Source: Fimbriiglobus ruber
GTDB lineage: Bacteria; Planctomycetota; Planctomycetia; Gemmatales; Gemmataceae
Assembly (NCBI RefSeq): GCF_002197845.1
Contig: NZ_NIDE01000001.1
Coordinates: 124,001 to 188,000 of the forward strand
Direction of reading: 5' to 3'
Length of the DNA: 64,000 bases
The notes beneath the pieces are model-generated. The model was not told the origin of the DNA, did not search any database, and saw nothing but the letters and a program-made list of their open reading frames with translations. Shown here in pieces: positions 1 to 8,615 of the stretch. A program made the translations under genes and the position numbers. How positions within the stretch are numbered: the stretch's first letter is position 1; the number at the start of each line of letters is the position of its first letter.

Positions 1-251
1 TCGAGCGCGATCAGGTAGCCGAGTGTCGCGTGGGTCGAGGCGGGAACGAAGACCTTGTACACCGTGTACACGACCGACAGCACCGTCCCCACTTCGACCG
101 TGAACATGACCGGGTTCTTCCACATCAGGTCCGGCCGCAGCATGACGAACGCCCGGGCCAACGCGGCCTGCAGGAGGTCGGGTGCGAACAGCCCTTGCTT
201 GCGACTGAGTCGGCGGGCGGCCTTCAAGTCAGGTAAGGTAACGGCGGACAT
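1..251 (-). CDS. kdpB: Potassium-transporting ATPase subunit B, N-terminal part (cut by window edge)
   Basis: KdpB is the P-type ATPase subunit of the KdpFABC high-affinity potassium pump in the inner membrane; it hydrolyses ATP and drives uptake through KdpA. About 83 residues are visible, starting at the ATG at 251 with GAGG a few bases upstream. The N-terminus has the family's pattern: a basic amphipathic start, then a segment containing WKNPVMFTVEVG, followed by the first membrane helix. The phosphorylation motif and catalytic domains lie beyond the left edge. It follows kdpA on the same strand after a 130-base gap that contains a hairpin. Identity is firm from the conserved NPVMF-VEVG block plus the kdpF-kdpA context. 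Confidence 0.93.
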   Translation of the reverse strand, partial: MSAVTLPDLKAARRLSRKQGLFAPDLLQAALARAFVMLRPDLMWKNPVMFTVEVGTVLSVVYTVYKVFVPASTHATLGYLIAL

Positions 252-316
252 CGGAGACCTCGGAAGAAAGCACACGCAAAGTCGCAGTGACACAGATTTC
301 AGGAAGGCGGATCTCA

Positions 317-366
317 CGCGGGGACAGGGCAGCCGGGGCAATCACGCCAGCCGCCCTGTCCGCCGC
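317..366 (-). other. Hairpin in the kdpA-kdpB intergenic gap
   Basis: GGACAGGGC at 322-330 pairs with GCCCTGTCC at 353-361, extended by partly matching CG-rich outer bases. There is no T tract, so an mRNA stability or partial attenuation element is more likely than a full terminator. Function is inferred only from position between two genes of one operon. Confidence 0.4.
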
Positions 367-381
367 GTAAGACTCACCGGG

Positions 382-2220
382 TTACCGACCGAACGGCATC
401 GGCCCCAGGTGTTCGGCGACCGGCCCGAGGGCCAGGGCCGGGAGGAACAACAACGCGCCGACGAGGAGGACCGTCCCGAGCAGCACGAAGCCGAACGTCA
501 CCGTGTCCGTCCGCAGCGTGCCCGCCGTGAACGGGACCCGCTTTTTGGTCGCCAGGCTCCCGGCCAGGGCGAGCGGGGCGATGATCGGGACGAACCGCCC
601 GAGCAACATCACCAGCCCGGTCGCGATATCCCAGTGCGGGGAGTACGGGGCCGGCGTCGACAGGTTCTTTGCTCCATCGTTGAACCCGTAAGTGTCGCCC
701 AGACCCTCGAACCCGGACCCGTTGTTCGCGGACGACGAGGTGAACTCGTACAGGATTTCACTGAAGCCGTGCGCCCCGGGGTTGCTCTCCGCCGCCTTGC
801 CCCAATCCAGGGCCGCGAAGAGCCCGGTCGGCCCGAGGACGAGGAGCGGGTGGACCAGGAGGGCAAGCATGGCCAGTTTCATCTCCTTGGCCTCGATCTT
901 CTTGCCCAGGTACTCCGGGGTCCGCCCGACCATCAGGCCGGACAGGAACACCCCGACGACCAGGTAGATCAGCATGTTGATCAGCCCGACGCCCTTCCCG
1001 CCGAAGACGCAGTTCAGCATCATGCCGACCATCGGAGTGATGCCGGCCAGGGGGTTCAGGCTGTCGTGCATGCAGTTCACTGAACCGCACGTGACCGCCG
1101 TGGTGACGGCCGAGAAGGTCGCGCCGGCCGACGGACCGAAGCGGAGTTCCTTCCCTTCCAGGTTTCCGACGCCGGATTGGTCAACGGGCAACCCGACGAG
1201 CGGTGGAACCACTTTCTCAGGCGCCCCGGGTACGACGATCTTTCGCTCCGGTTGGGCGGTGAAAGCGGGGTTCGGCGTCAGGCTGTCGTGGTAGACCGCC
1301 CACCCGATCATTGCCACGAACATCAGCATCATGACCGAGTAAATCACGGCCGCGTGCCGCTCCTGACGGAGCATCCGCCCGAACATCACTACCAGGGAGA
1401 ACGGGAAAACCAGGATGCTGACGCACTCGATGAAGTTGGTCCACGCCGACGGGTTTTCGTACGGGTGGGCGGAGTTGGCCCCGAAGAAACCGCCGCCGTT
1501 CGTCCCGAAGTGCTTGATCGGGAGGATCGCCGCCACCGGCCCGCGGGCCACGACCTGCGGCTTGGGCACGTCTTTCCCGTCGACCGAGTCAGTACCCATC
1601 GCGCCGGCCTGAACCGTCTTCACCTCGGCGGACGGTTCGAGTGTCATCGGCATCCCGCACAGGATCAGGAGGACGCCGGCGACGACGCTCGCGGGGATGA
1701 ACACGTAAACGATGACCCGCCACATGTCGAGGTAGTAGTTACCCATGTGCGTGTCGCCGCGGAGCCCGCGGATGACTGCCGCCAGGGCGCAGAACCCGAC
1801 CGCCGCGGACGTGAACATGTTGAACACCACGAACAGCAACTGGCTGAAGTACGACAGGTGCTGCTCGCCCGAGTAGTGCTGCAGGTTGGTGTTCGTCATG
1901 AACGACACGGCCGTGTTAAAAATCGTCGTCGGGGACAGCATCAGTTTGCCGTCCGGGAACGCCGAGTCGTGCTGGTTCAGCGGTGCGAACGGTTGAACCA
2001 CCAGAATCACGTAGCCGAACACGAACATCAGCGTGTTGAACAGCAACAGCGCGACCGTGTACTGCTTCCAGTTCTGCGGACCGGTGTCGAGACGCGCCTC
2101 GAACCAACGGAAGAGGGCCGGCGGCGAATACCGTCCATCCATCACTTTGGCGAGGTATCGGCCCACGGGCACCGACAGGGCTACGGTGGTCAGTACGATC
2201 AAGATCGGTAAGAGCCACAT
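382..2220 (-). CDS. kdpA: Potassium-transporting ATPase subunit A
   Basis: KdpA is the potassium-selective channel-like subunit of the KdpFABC pump. The 612-residue product has about ten hydrophobic segments and the four pore-type selectivity loops of the family; TNGGGFFGANSAHPYENP, SFMTNTNLQHYSGE and TSSSANNGSGF are clear signature blocks. Length is slightly above the usual 550-600. The ATG at 2220 follows kdpF by 21 bases, with a weak GGGGGTT upstream. The gene order (31-aa ORF, kdpF, kdpA, kdpB) is that of a standard kdp operon, so kdpC and probably a KdpD-type sensor are expected beyond the left edge. Transcription probably begins at the sigma-54-like promoter near 2477-2491. Confidence 0.97.
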   Translation of the reverse strand: MWLLPILIVLTTVALSVPVGRYLAKVMDGRYSPPALFRWFEARLDTGPQNWKQYTVALLLFNTLMFVFGYVILVVQPFAPLNQHDSAFPDGKLMLSPTTIFNTAVSFMTNTNLQHYSGEQHLSYFSQLLFVVFNMFTSAAVGFCALAAVIRGLRGDTHMGNYYLDMWRVIVYVFIPASVVAGVLLILCGMPMTLEPSAEVKTVQAGAMGTDSVDGKDVPKPQVVARGPVAAILPIKHFGTNGGGFFGANSAHPYENPSAWTNFIECVSILVFPFSLVVMFGRMLRQERHAAVIYSVMMLMFVAMIGWAVYHDSLTPNPAFTAQPERKIVVPGAPEKVVPPLVGLPVDQSGVGNLEGKELRFGPSAGATFSAVTTAVTCGSVNCMHDSLNPLAGITPMVGMMLNCVFGGKGVGLINMLIYLVVGVFLSGLMVGRTPEYLGKKIEAKEMKLAMLALLVHPLLVLGPTGLFAALDWGKAAESNPGAHGFSEILYEFTSSSANNGSGFEGLGDTYGFNDGAKNLSTPAPYSPHWDIATGLVMLLGRFVPIIAPLALAGSLATKKRVPFTAGTLRTDTVTFGFVLLGTVLLVGALLFLPALALGPVAEHLGPMPFGR

Positions 2221-2241
2221 GGTTGTGGTGAACCCCCAGAG

Positions 2242-2322
2242 TTAGAACCGCTCGGGCCGCAACAGGGCGACGAGCAGGTAAGCGAACAGGAACAGGGTGA
2301 CGATCACCGTAATCCAGATCAT
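2242..2322 (-). CDS. kdpF: KdpF small membrane subunit of the Kdp ATPase
   Basis: This 26-residue peptide begins MIWITVIVTLFLFAYL and ends in a short basic tail LLRPERF. KdpF is a single-helix lipid-like stabiliser of the KdpABC complex. The ATG at 2322 has AGGTT a suitable distance upstream, and the stop is 21 bases before kdpA. Size, single hydrophobic helix and position directly before kdpA make the call secure despite the short length. Confidence 0.9.
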   Translation of the reverse strand: MIWITVIVTLFLFAYLLVALLRPERF

Positions 2323-2332
2323 GGTCGGAACC

Positions 2333-2428
2333 TCACACCTTGTCGCACGCGCGAAGGAATGCAAACATGAGCCCCATGGTCAACAGCCCCAGCCCGAAGG
2401 TGGCGGGTATCCAGACGGTCAGGTTCAT
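2333..2428 (-). CDS. 31-residue membrane peptide, first gene of the kdp operon
   Basis: The ORF starts at the ATG at 2428 with GAGGACC upstream and ends 10 bases before kdpF. The product has one hydrophobic stretch (residues about 5-25) and a polar end LRACDKV. Small single-helix ORFs occur before kdpF in other bacteria but have no established role that I can name. The good ribosome-binding site and tight spacing in the operon support translation. It may be an accessory Kdp peptide or a translational leader for kdpF. Confidence 0.6.
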   Translation of the reverse strand: MNLTVWIPATFGLGLLTMGLMFAFLRACDKV

Positions 2429-2476
2429 GGGTCGGTCCTCGGGCCGGTATGGTTGTCGTTGTCGCGAACTTATTAG

Positions 2477-2491
2477 GCACGCGACGTGCCG
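2477..2491 (-). promoter_or_regulatory. Sigma-54-type -24/-12 promoter for the kdp operon, within a perfect palindrome
   Basis: Read on the minus strand the bases are CGGCACG-TCGC-GTGC, against the consensus TGGCACG-N4-TTGC: GG and GC are at exact spacing and only two positions differ. A start near 2465 would leave a leader of about 37 bases before the ATG at 2428. The core is also a perfect palindrome, GGCACG-CGA-CGTGCC (2476-2490), so an operator for a dimeric regulator is the main alternative. The next gene, divergent, encodes a sigma-54 activator. Confidence 0.55.
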
Positions 2492-2620
2492 TGATTGGAA
2501 CGGATTGTTAACCTGCGGTCGCGAAAGGCTTTGTGCCGACGGATTGTTACTGCCGGTGCGATCCGCGGTTGCAAAATGCCCGATGGCGGATTGCCGTTTG
2601 CAAGAGATAAGGGGACGAAC

Positions 2621-3973
2621 ATGGCCGGGCCCGCCGACTCCTGCCGATTGTTAATCGTGGACGACGAGGCCCCCCTCCGTCGAACCTTGCGGACCGCGCT
2701 GGAGAGCATGGGGAACACCGTCAGCGAGGCCGCGAACTCCACTAAGGCGCTCGAACTCCTTCGCCTACAGATGTTCGACGCCGCGTTTCTCGACTTGCGG
2801 CTGGGCACGGAGAAGGGGATCGAGTTACTACCAGAACTACTAAGCGTGAGCCCTAGTCTGCACGTCATTATCGTCACCGCGCACGCCAGCATCGATTCGG
2901 CCGTGGAAGCCATGCGGCGGGGGGCATTCGACTACCTGCCCAAGCCGTTCACGCCCAACCAACTGCGGGTCGTTCTGGACCGCTCGGCCCTCGTCCGAGG
3001 GTTGAAGAACCGAGTCGCGGCACTGGAAGAACAGGTCGGCGGCTTCGCGCCCGAGACCGAACTGACGACGCTCGAACCCACCATGCGATCGGTGCTGGAA
3101 GTCGCGTTCCAGGTCGCGCCGTCCGAAGCGACCCTGTTGCTCCGCGGGGAGAGCGGCACCGGGAAGGGCGTGCTTGCGCGGGCCATCCACGCGCGGAGCG
3201 CGCGGGCTCGCCGGCCGTTCGTCACGGTTCACTGCCCGAGCCTGTCGGCCGAGTTGTTGGAAAGCGACCTGTTCGGGCACGTCCGTGGGTCGTTCACCGG
3301 GGCCGTGCGCGACGCGCGCGGGAAGGTCGAGGCGGCCCAGGGCGGGACGCTGTTTCTGGACGAGATCGGCGACCTCCCGCCGGCCATGCAACCGAAACTC
3401 TTGCGGCTCCTTCAGGACCGCACTTACGAACGGATCGGCGATGCCGACCCTCGCACGGCGGACGTGCGGATTATGGCGGCTACCAACCGAGATCTTGAGG
3501 ACGCCGTCAAGACGGGCCGGTTTCGCGAAGACTTGCTCTACCGGCTCAATGTCATCGAGCTAACACTACCGCCGCTCCGTATGCGCCGGAAGGATGTCCT
3601 GCCGTTGGCCAGACACCTTCTCGGTTTCTTCGCGCGCCAGGCTGGGAAATCGATCACCGGCTTCACTCCGGAAGCGGAAGCCGCGATGGGTGCGTACCCG
3701 TGGCCCGGGAACGTGCGCGAACTCCGCAACGCCGTCGAACGCGGGGCGATCCTGGCCCGCGACGCGCTGGTCGGACTGGAACACCTGCCCGGCCAACTGA
3801 CCGGGACGACGACCGCAAGGGTCGAAGTCGGCGGGCCGGTGACGTTGGAGGCACTGGAGGCGGAGCATATTCGCCGCGTCGTTGCCTCTGCCCCCTCACT
3901 CGACGACGCGGCCCGGATGCTAGGGATCGACCCAAGTACCCTTTATCGCAAGCGGAAACGAACAGGATCTTAA
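2621..3973 (+). CDS. Sigma-54-dependent response regulator, NtrC family
   Basis: The 450-residue protein has the three NtrC modules: an N-terminal receiver with phospho-acceptor Asp near residue 58 (FLDLRL), an AAA+ domain with Walker A GESGTGKG near 176, the sigma-54 contact loop as GSFTGA near 222 (usual form GAFTGA) and Walker B TLFLDEIGDL, and a C-terminal Fis-type helix-turn-helix ending near LYRKRK. It would remodel sigma-54 RNA polymerase at -24/-12 promoters. The ATG at 2621 is preceded by AAGGGGAC; an in-frame TTG at 2495 has no comparable site. It is transcribed away from the kdp operon, whose promoter looks sigma-54-type, so it may be the kdp activator. No cognate kinase is adjacent. 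Confidence 0.92.
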   Translation: MAGPADSCRLLIVDDEAPLRRTLRTALESMGNTVSEAANSTKALELLRLQMFDAAFLDLRLGTEKGIELLPELLSVSPSLHVIIVTAHASIDSAVEAMRRGAFDYLPKPFTPNQLRVVLDRSALVRGLKNRVAALEEQVGGFAPETELTTLEPTMRSVLEVAFQVAPSEATLLLRGESGTGKGVLARAIHARSARARRPFVTVHCPSLSAELLESDLFGHVRGSFTGAVRDARGKVEAAQGGTLFLDEIGDLPPAMQPKLLRLLQDRTYERIGDADPRTADVRIMAATNRDLEDAVKTGRFREDLLYRLNVIELTLPPLRMRRKDVLPLARHLLGFFARQAGKSITGFTPEAEAAMGAYPWPGNVRELRNAVERGAILARDALVGLEHLPGQLTGTTTARVEVGGPVTLEALEAEHIRRVVASAPSLDDAARMLGIDPSTLYRKRKRTGS

Positions 3974-4297
3974 ATTCACTTTGGCGGAATGAGAATTGCT
4001 TCCATCTGGCGTGGCTATTTAAATGGAGAAATGGATGTGGGCGCGCGGACAAACTGTGGCGGTGTGCGATTACACTTTATGTTTGGTCTTCCAGAATATC
4101 TTCTGCGAAGTGCGATTTTCCTGTTGAGAAGTGGGTTTCCCGAAAGGTGATTTTTTGAGCACCGCAATTCCAACCATCTGCGGCAGGTGCGTTAAGCTCG
4201 AAGGTCGAGGCTGGTGTTTACTTCCAGGCTGATGCGAATCACAGGTTGTCGAAGTCATTCTTGAGACAAGATACGGCCGACTTTGGATTCCCCTCTC
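3974..4297. other. Gene-free gap before the chemosensory operon
   Basis: These 324 bases are noticeably richer in A+T than the flanking genes. I see no credible ORF with a ribosome-binding site, no terminator hairpin and no clear -24/-12 motif. The promoter for the operon beginning at 4298 presumably lies here. Confidence 0.5.
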
Positions 4298-7200
4298 ATG
4301 ATCGATTTGTCTTCTCGGAAAGCTCGTGGTAGCCGCGCCGGAACAGATCTCACGCTCTCGCTCGGCCTGGCCGCCGTGATGCTCTTTTTCATAGTCAGTG
4401 GTGCCATTTCCTACCTCAACACCCGCACCCTTAGCCGGGGTGCCAGGCAGGTCGTTCATTCGCACGACGTCATTTCGGCTCTCGATGACATCGTGTCGCT
4501 CATGAAGGACGCGGAGACCGGGCAGCGGGGCTACCTCATTACCGGCGACCTCCGCTATCTCGAACCCCACACCGCGGCCGTCGCCCGCGTCGACGAGCGC
4601 TTTCACAACGTCGAGCAACTGACCGGCGACAACCCCGACCAACAAGCCCACCTTCCCGCGCTGAAGCACCAGATCGACGTCAAACTGCGGGAACTCGCCG
4701 AAACCATCGACCTACGTCGTACCCGGGGGTTCGAGCCCGCACGCGAAGTCGTTGTCAGTGACCGCGGCAAGGCGGCGATGGACATCGTTCGGACCCAGGT
4801 CAGCGCGATGCAGCAAATTGAAAAGGAATTGCTCGCCAAGCGTCTAGACGAGATGGACGGCGCGTTCCAAGTGGCCGTCGCTAGTGGCATCCTGACGGGG
4901 CTTCTCGGAGCCGTTCTTTCCGGGATCGTCGCGTACCTCGTGCGTCGGGCGGTCGCCACCCGGCGGCGCCAGGAGTGGCTCCAGTCGGGCGAGGTGGGCT
5001 TGGCCAAGGCGGTGGGCGGAGATCAGCGGGTGGAACCGCTCGGTGACGCAGCGCTCAAGTTTCTGGCCGAATATCTCGACGCCCATGCCGGGGCGTTCTT
5101 TACCAAGGACGGCGAGCGCTTCCGCCGCGCCGCCACTTACGGCATACCCGCCACTAACGGCACGCCCGAGCAGTTCGTGCCCGGCGAAGGGCTCCTCGGG
5201 CAAGCAGCGAAAGACGACCGAACGTTTTTCGTCCACGACGTGCCCGAAGGGTATCTGACGATCGGCTCGGCTCTCGGCCAAGGACAACCGCGCCACCTCG
5301 CGATTGCCCCTTTCGCCGCGGAAGACGCGGTAAACGCAGTGATCGAGTTGGGCTTCATCCATCCGCCTGATGACGCAACTACTGAGTTATTGGAGAAGGT
5401 GTCGGAGTCCGTGGGCGTGGCCGTCCGGTCTGCGAACTACCGCGCTCACCTGCAAAACTTACTGGAAGAGACGCAACGACAGTCCGAAGAGTTACAGGCC
5501 CAAGGTGAAGAACTTCGGGTCTCGAACGAGGAAATCGAAGAACAAAGTCGCGTACTCAAAGAGTCCCAGAGCCGCCTCGAAGAGCAACAGGTGGAGTTGG
5601 AACGGGCGAATGTTCAGCTTGAGGAACACGCCCAGTTTCTGGAAACCCAGCGGGACGACCTTTCCCGGGCGAAGACGAGATTGCAGACCCAGGCGGACGA
5701 TTTGGCCCAGGCGAGCCGGTACAAGTCCGACTTCCTCGCCAACATGTCGCACGAACTCCGCACCCCGCTCAATTCGTCGCTCATTCTGGCCAAACTGCTC
5801 GCCGACAATCCACAAGGGAATCTCTCGACCGAACAAGTGAGGTACGCGGAAACCATCCAGTCGGCCGGCAACGATCTGCTCACGCTCATCAACGACATCC
5901 TAGACCTGTCGAAGATCGAGGCCGGGCACATGGAAATCCGGCCGGAGCCCGTCCGACTCGCGCAACTGGCGGACGATCTCGGTCGTATTTTCCAGCCGGT
6001 TGCGGAGCAAAAGGGCCTGAAGTTTCACGTGACTATCATGCCGGGGTGCCCGGACACGCTCGACACCGACCGGCAGCGACTCGAACAGGTGCTCAAAAAT
6101 CTGTTGTCGAATGCGTTGAAGTTCACCGAGAAAGGCGCGGTCGAACTCCGCGCCCGGCGCGCCACCGACGGGCGGATCGCGTTCGCCGTCACAGACACCG
6201 GCATCGGCATCCCGGAACACCAGCAGCAGATGGTGTTCGAGGCGTTCCGCCAGGCGGACGGCACGACCAACCGCAAGTACGGCGGCACGGGCCTGGGCTT
6301 GTCCATCTCGCGGGAGTTGACGCGGTTGCTCGGCGGCGACATGCATCTGGCCAGCGAGCCGGGCCGCGGCAGTACGTTTACCGTCACGCTGCCCGCGTCT
6401 TACGACCCCTCGAAAGTCCAACCTCGCGCGCCTGCCCCAACACGTGAGCCGGCTCCGATCGAGGACCCACCGGGCGGTGCCCGCGCGAACCCCCCGCCCG
6501 ACGTTGCCACGAAGGCGATTCCCGCCGCAGCGCCCTCAAGGTCGTGGCGAACCCAAGACGACCGCGAGCGCCTGACGGGCAACAGCCGCGTGATCCTGGT
6601 CGTCGAGGACGACCTTCCGTTCGCGCGGATTCTCTACGAACTGGCCCACGAACTCGGCTTCGAATGCCTGATCGCCACGACGGCCGAAGAGGCGTTGGCG
6701 GTCGCTGTCCAGTATCTGCCGGGCGCCGTGGTCCTCGACATCGGGCTCCCCGACCATTCGGGATTGTCCGTCCTCGACCGGCTCAAACACGACGCCCGTA
6801 CCCGACACATTCCCGTCCACGTTGTCTCGGCCGGCGACTACGCCCAGACGGCGCTGTCCCTTGGGGCGGTTGGGTACATGCTGAAGCCGGTCAAGCGGGA
6901 CGAGTTGGCCGATACCCTGAAGCGACTTGAGACGCGGTTCGCCCAACGGATGCGCCGCGTCCTGGTTGTAGAGGACGACCCCGTTCAACTCGATAGTCTT
7001 CGGCGGCTCCTCGGCTCGCACGAGGTGGAAACGGTCGGGGCGGGCAGTGCGGCCGAGTGCCTGGACCGGCTCAAGGGCACGACCTTCGACTGCATGGTCC
7101 TCGACCTGGCCCTCCCGGACGCCACCGGGTATTCGTTGCTCGAAACACTCAGCCGGGAAGACGCTTACGCATTCCCGCCGGTCATCGTGTACACGGGTCG

Positions 7201-7771
7201 GGATCTCTCGGCCGACGAGGAACAGCGGCTCCGGCGGTATTCCAAGTCGATTATCATCAAGGGTGCCAAGTCCCCCGAGCGGTTGCTCGACGAGGTTACC
7301 CTGTTCCTTCACCAAGTGGTGTCCGAACTGCCCGCCGAACAGCAGAAGATGCTCGAGAAGGCCCGCAGTCGCGACGCGGCGTTGGAAGGTCGCCGCATCT
7401 TGGTCGTCGAGGACGACGTGCGTAACGTGTTCGCCCTCACCAGCATTCTCGAACCGCGCGGGGCGGTGATCCAGATCGCCCGGAACGGCCAGGAGGCGTT
7501 AACGGCCCTGGAACGGGTCCGGGGAAACCAAGCCGCGGCCATCGACCTCGTACTTATGGACGTGATGATGCCGGAGATGGACGGGATCACGGCCACCCGC
7601 GAGATCCGCAAGTGCCCGGAGTGGAAAAAGCTTCCCGTGATTATGCTGACGGCGAAGGCGATGCCGGACGACCAGGAGCGGTGCCTGGACGCCGGGGCGA
7701 ACGATTACATGGCCAAGCCGCTCGACGTGGAGAAACTGCTCTCGCTCGTCCGCGTCTGGATGCCCCGGTGA
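4298..7771 (+). CDS. CHASE3-GAF hybrid histidine kinase with three receiver domains
   Basis: This 1,157-residue membrane kinase has a helix near residues 18-36, a periplasmic CHASE3 domain with the typical DAETGQRGYLITG block, a second helix near 190-212, a cytoplasmic GAF-like domain (about 230-375), a long coiled coil rich in Q and E (385-475), HisKA (MSHELRTPLN, His near 485), HATPase_c (N box LLSNALKF near 600; G boxes DTGIGIP and GTGLGL) and three receivers with acceptor Asp near 810, 932 and 1086. The ATG at 4298 is preferred to an in-frame TTG at 4283; neither has a strong ribosome-binding site. It heads a tightly packed operon with cheR, cheB and a second hybrid kinase, so it probably signals through methylation-linked or phosphorelay outputs. 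Its ligand is unknown. Confidence 0.9.
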   Translation: MIDLSSRKARGSRAGTDLTLSLGLAAVMLFFIVSGAISYLNTRTLSRGARQVVHSHDVISALDDIVSLMKDAETGQRGYLITGDLRYLEPHTAAVARVDERFHNVEQLTGDNPDQQAHLPALKHQIDVKLRELAETIDLRRTRGFEPAREVVVSDRGKAAMDIVRTQVSAMQQIEKELLAKRLDEMDGAFQVAVASGILTGLLGAVLSGIVAYLVRRAVATRRRQEWLQSGEVGLAKAVGGDQRVEPLGDAALKFLAEYLDAHAGAFFTKDGERFRRAATYGIPATNGTPEQFVPGEGLLGQAAKDDRTFFVHDVPEGYLTIGSALGQGQPRHLAIAPFAAEDAVNAVIELGFIHPPDDATTELLEKVSESVGVAVRSANYRAHLQNLLEETQRQSEELQAQGEELRVSNEEIEEQSRVLKESQSRLEEQQVELERANVQLEEHAQFLETQRDDLSRAKTRLQTQADDLAQASRYKSDFLANMSHELRTPLNSSLILAKLLADNPQGNLSTEQVRYAETIQSAGNDLLTLINDILDLSKIEAGHMEIRPEPVRLAQLADDLGRIFQPVAEQKGLKFHVTIMPGCPDTLDTDRQRLEQVLKNLLSNALKFTEKGAVELRARRATDGRIAFAVTDTGIGIPEHQQQMVFEAFRQADGTTNRKYGGTGLGLSISRELTRLLGGDMHLASEPGRGSTFTVTLPASYDPSKVQPRAPAPTREPAPIEDPPGGARANPPPDVATKAIPAAAPSRSWRTQDDRERLTGNSRVILVVEDDLPFARILYELAHELGFECLIATTAEEALAVAVQYLPGAVVLDIGLPDHSGLSVLDRLKHDARTRHIPVHVVSAGDYAQTALSLGAVGYMLKPVKRDELADTLKRLETRFAQRMRRVLVVEDDPVQLDSLRRLLGSHEVETVGAGSAAECLDRLKGTTFDCMVLDLALPDATGYSLLETLSREDAYAFPPVIVYTGRDLSADEEQRLRRYSKSIIIKGAKSPERLLDEVTLFLHQVVSELPAEQQKMLEKARSRDAALEGRRILVVEDDVRNVFALTSILEPRGAVIQIARNGQEALTALERVRGNQAAAIDLVLMDVMMPEMDGITATREIRKCPEWKKLPVIMLTAKAMPDDQERCLDAGANDYMAKPLDVEKLLSLVRVWMPR

Positions 7772-7787
7772 GGAGGACGTCCGCCTC

Positions 7788-8615
7788 GTGGCCGACAAAA
7801 CCGACGATATCGAAATGCGGCTCTTGCTCGAAGCCATTTACCACCAGTACCACTACGATTTTCGGGGGTATTCGGTGGCGTCCGTCAAGCGCCGGCTGAG
7901 CCAGGCCCGGGAGCGGTTCGGCTGCCACACGTTTTCCCAACTCCAGGACCGGGTTCTGCACGACCCGGCCGTGCTGCCCGAACTGATTTCGTTTCTCACG
8001 GTGCAAGTGAGCGAGTTGTTCCGCGACCCCACGTATTTTCGCGGCCTCCGGGAACTCGTGGTGCCGCACCTGAAGACGTACCCGTCGCTCAAGGTGTGGG
8101 TGGCCGGGTGCAGTGCCGGCGAGGAAGTTTATTCGCTGGCGATCCTGTTCCGGGAAGAAGGGCTCGAAGATCGGACGATCTTTTACGGCACCGACATTAA
8201 CCCGGACGCGTTGAAGAAAGCCGAGGCGGGCGTGTACGAGTTGGAACGCATCCCCTTCTTCACCGAGAATCACCGGCGGGCGGGCGGAAAGTCCTCGCTC
8301 TCGGATTACTACACGGCGGCTTACGGGGCCGCCGTTTTCGACAAGAGTCTCCGTAAGCGGGCCGTCTTCTCCGACCACAGCCTCGTGACCGACGCGGTGT
8401 TCGCCGAAGTGCAACTCGTTTCCTGTCGGAACGTCCTCATCTATTTCGACCGGGATCTTCAAGACCGGGCCGTGGGCCTGTTCAAAGACGCGCTCACCCG
8501 GAAGGGATTTCTCGGCCTCGGGGCGAAGGAGAGTCTCCGGTTTTCCCGGCACGCGGACGCCTTCAGCGAGTTCGCCCGCGACGAACGGATTTATCAAAAG
8601 CGGGGTGGGCCGTGA
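7788..8615 (+). CDS. cheR: CheR-type protein-glutamate methyltransferase
   Basis: The product (275 residues) has the CheR layout: a short helical N-terminal domain, then a SAM-dependent methyltransferase fold with VWVAGCSAGEEVYSLAI as the SAM-binding loop, a GTDINPDAL block and the family motif SCRNVLIYFD. CheR methylates glutamates on chemoreceptors or related signalling proteins. The GTG start at 7788 follows GAGGAGGAC, 16 bases after the upstream kinase stop. It overlaps the next gene by four bases (GTGA). There is no chemoreceptor, CheA or CheW in the window, so the methylation target is probably one of the two flanking kinases or something else entirely. Confidence 0.93.
   Translation: MADKTDDIEMRLLLEAIYHQYHYDFRGYSVASVKRRLSQARERFGCHTFSQLQDRVLHDPAVLPELISFLTVQVSELFRDPTYFRGLRELVVPHLKTYPSLKVWVAGCSAGEEVYSLAILFREEGLEDRTIFYGTDINPDALKKAEAGVYELERIPFFTENHRRAGGKSSLSDYYTAAYGAAVFDKSLRKRAVFSDHSLVTDAVFAEVQLVSCRNVLIYFDRDLQDRAVGLFKDALTRKGFLGLGAKESLRFSRHADAFSEFARDERIYQKRGGP

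Noticed and set aside
1177-2211. A 344-codon frame on the plus strand
   Set aside because: It is antisense to kdpA and rich in Arg, His and Gln without hydrophobic core; kdpA conservation is decisive.
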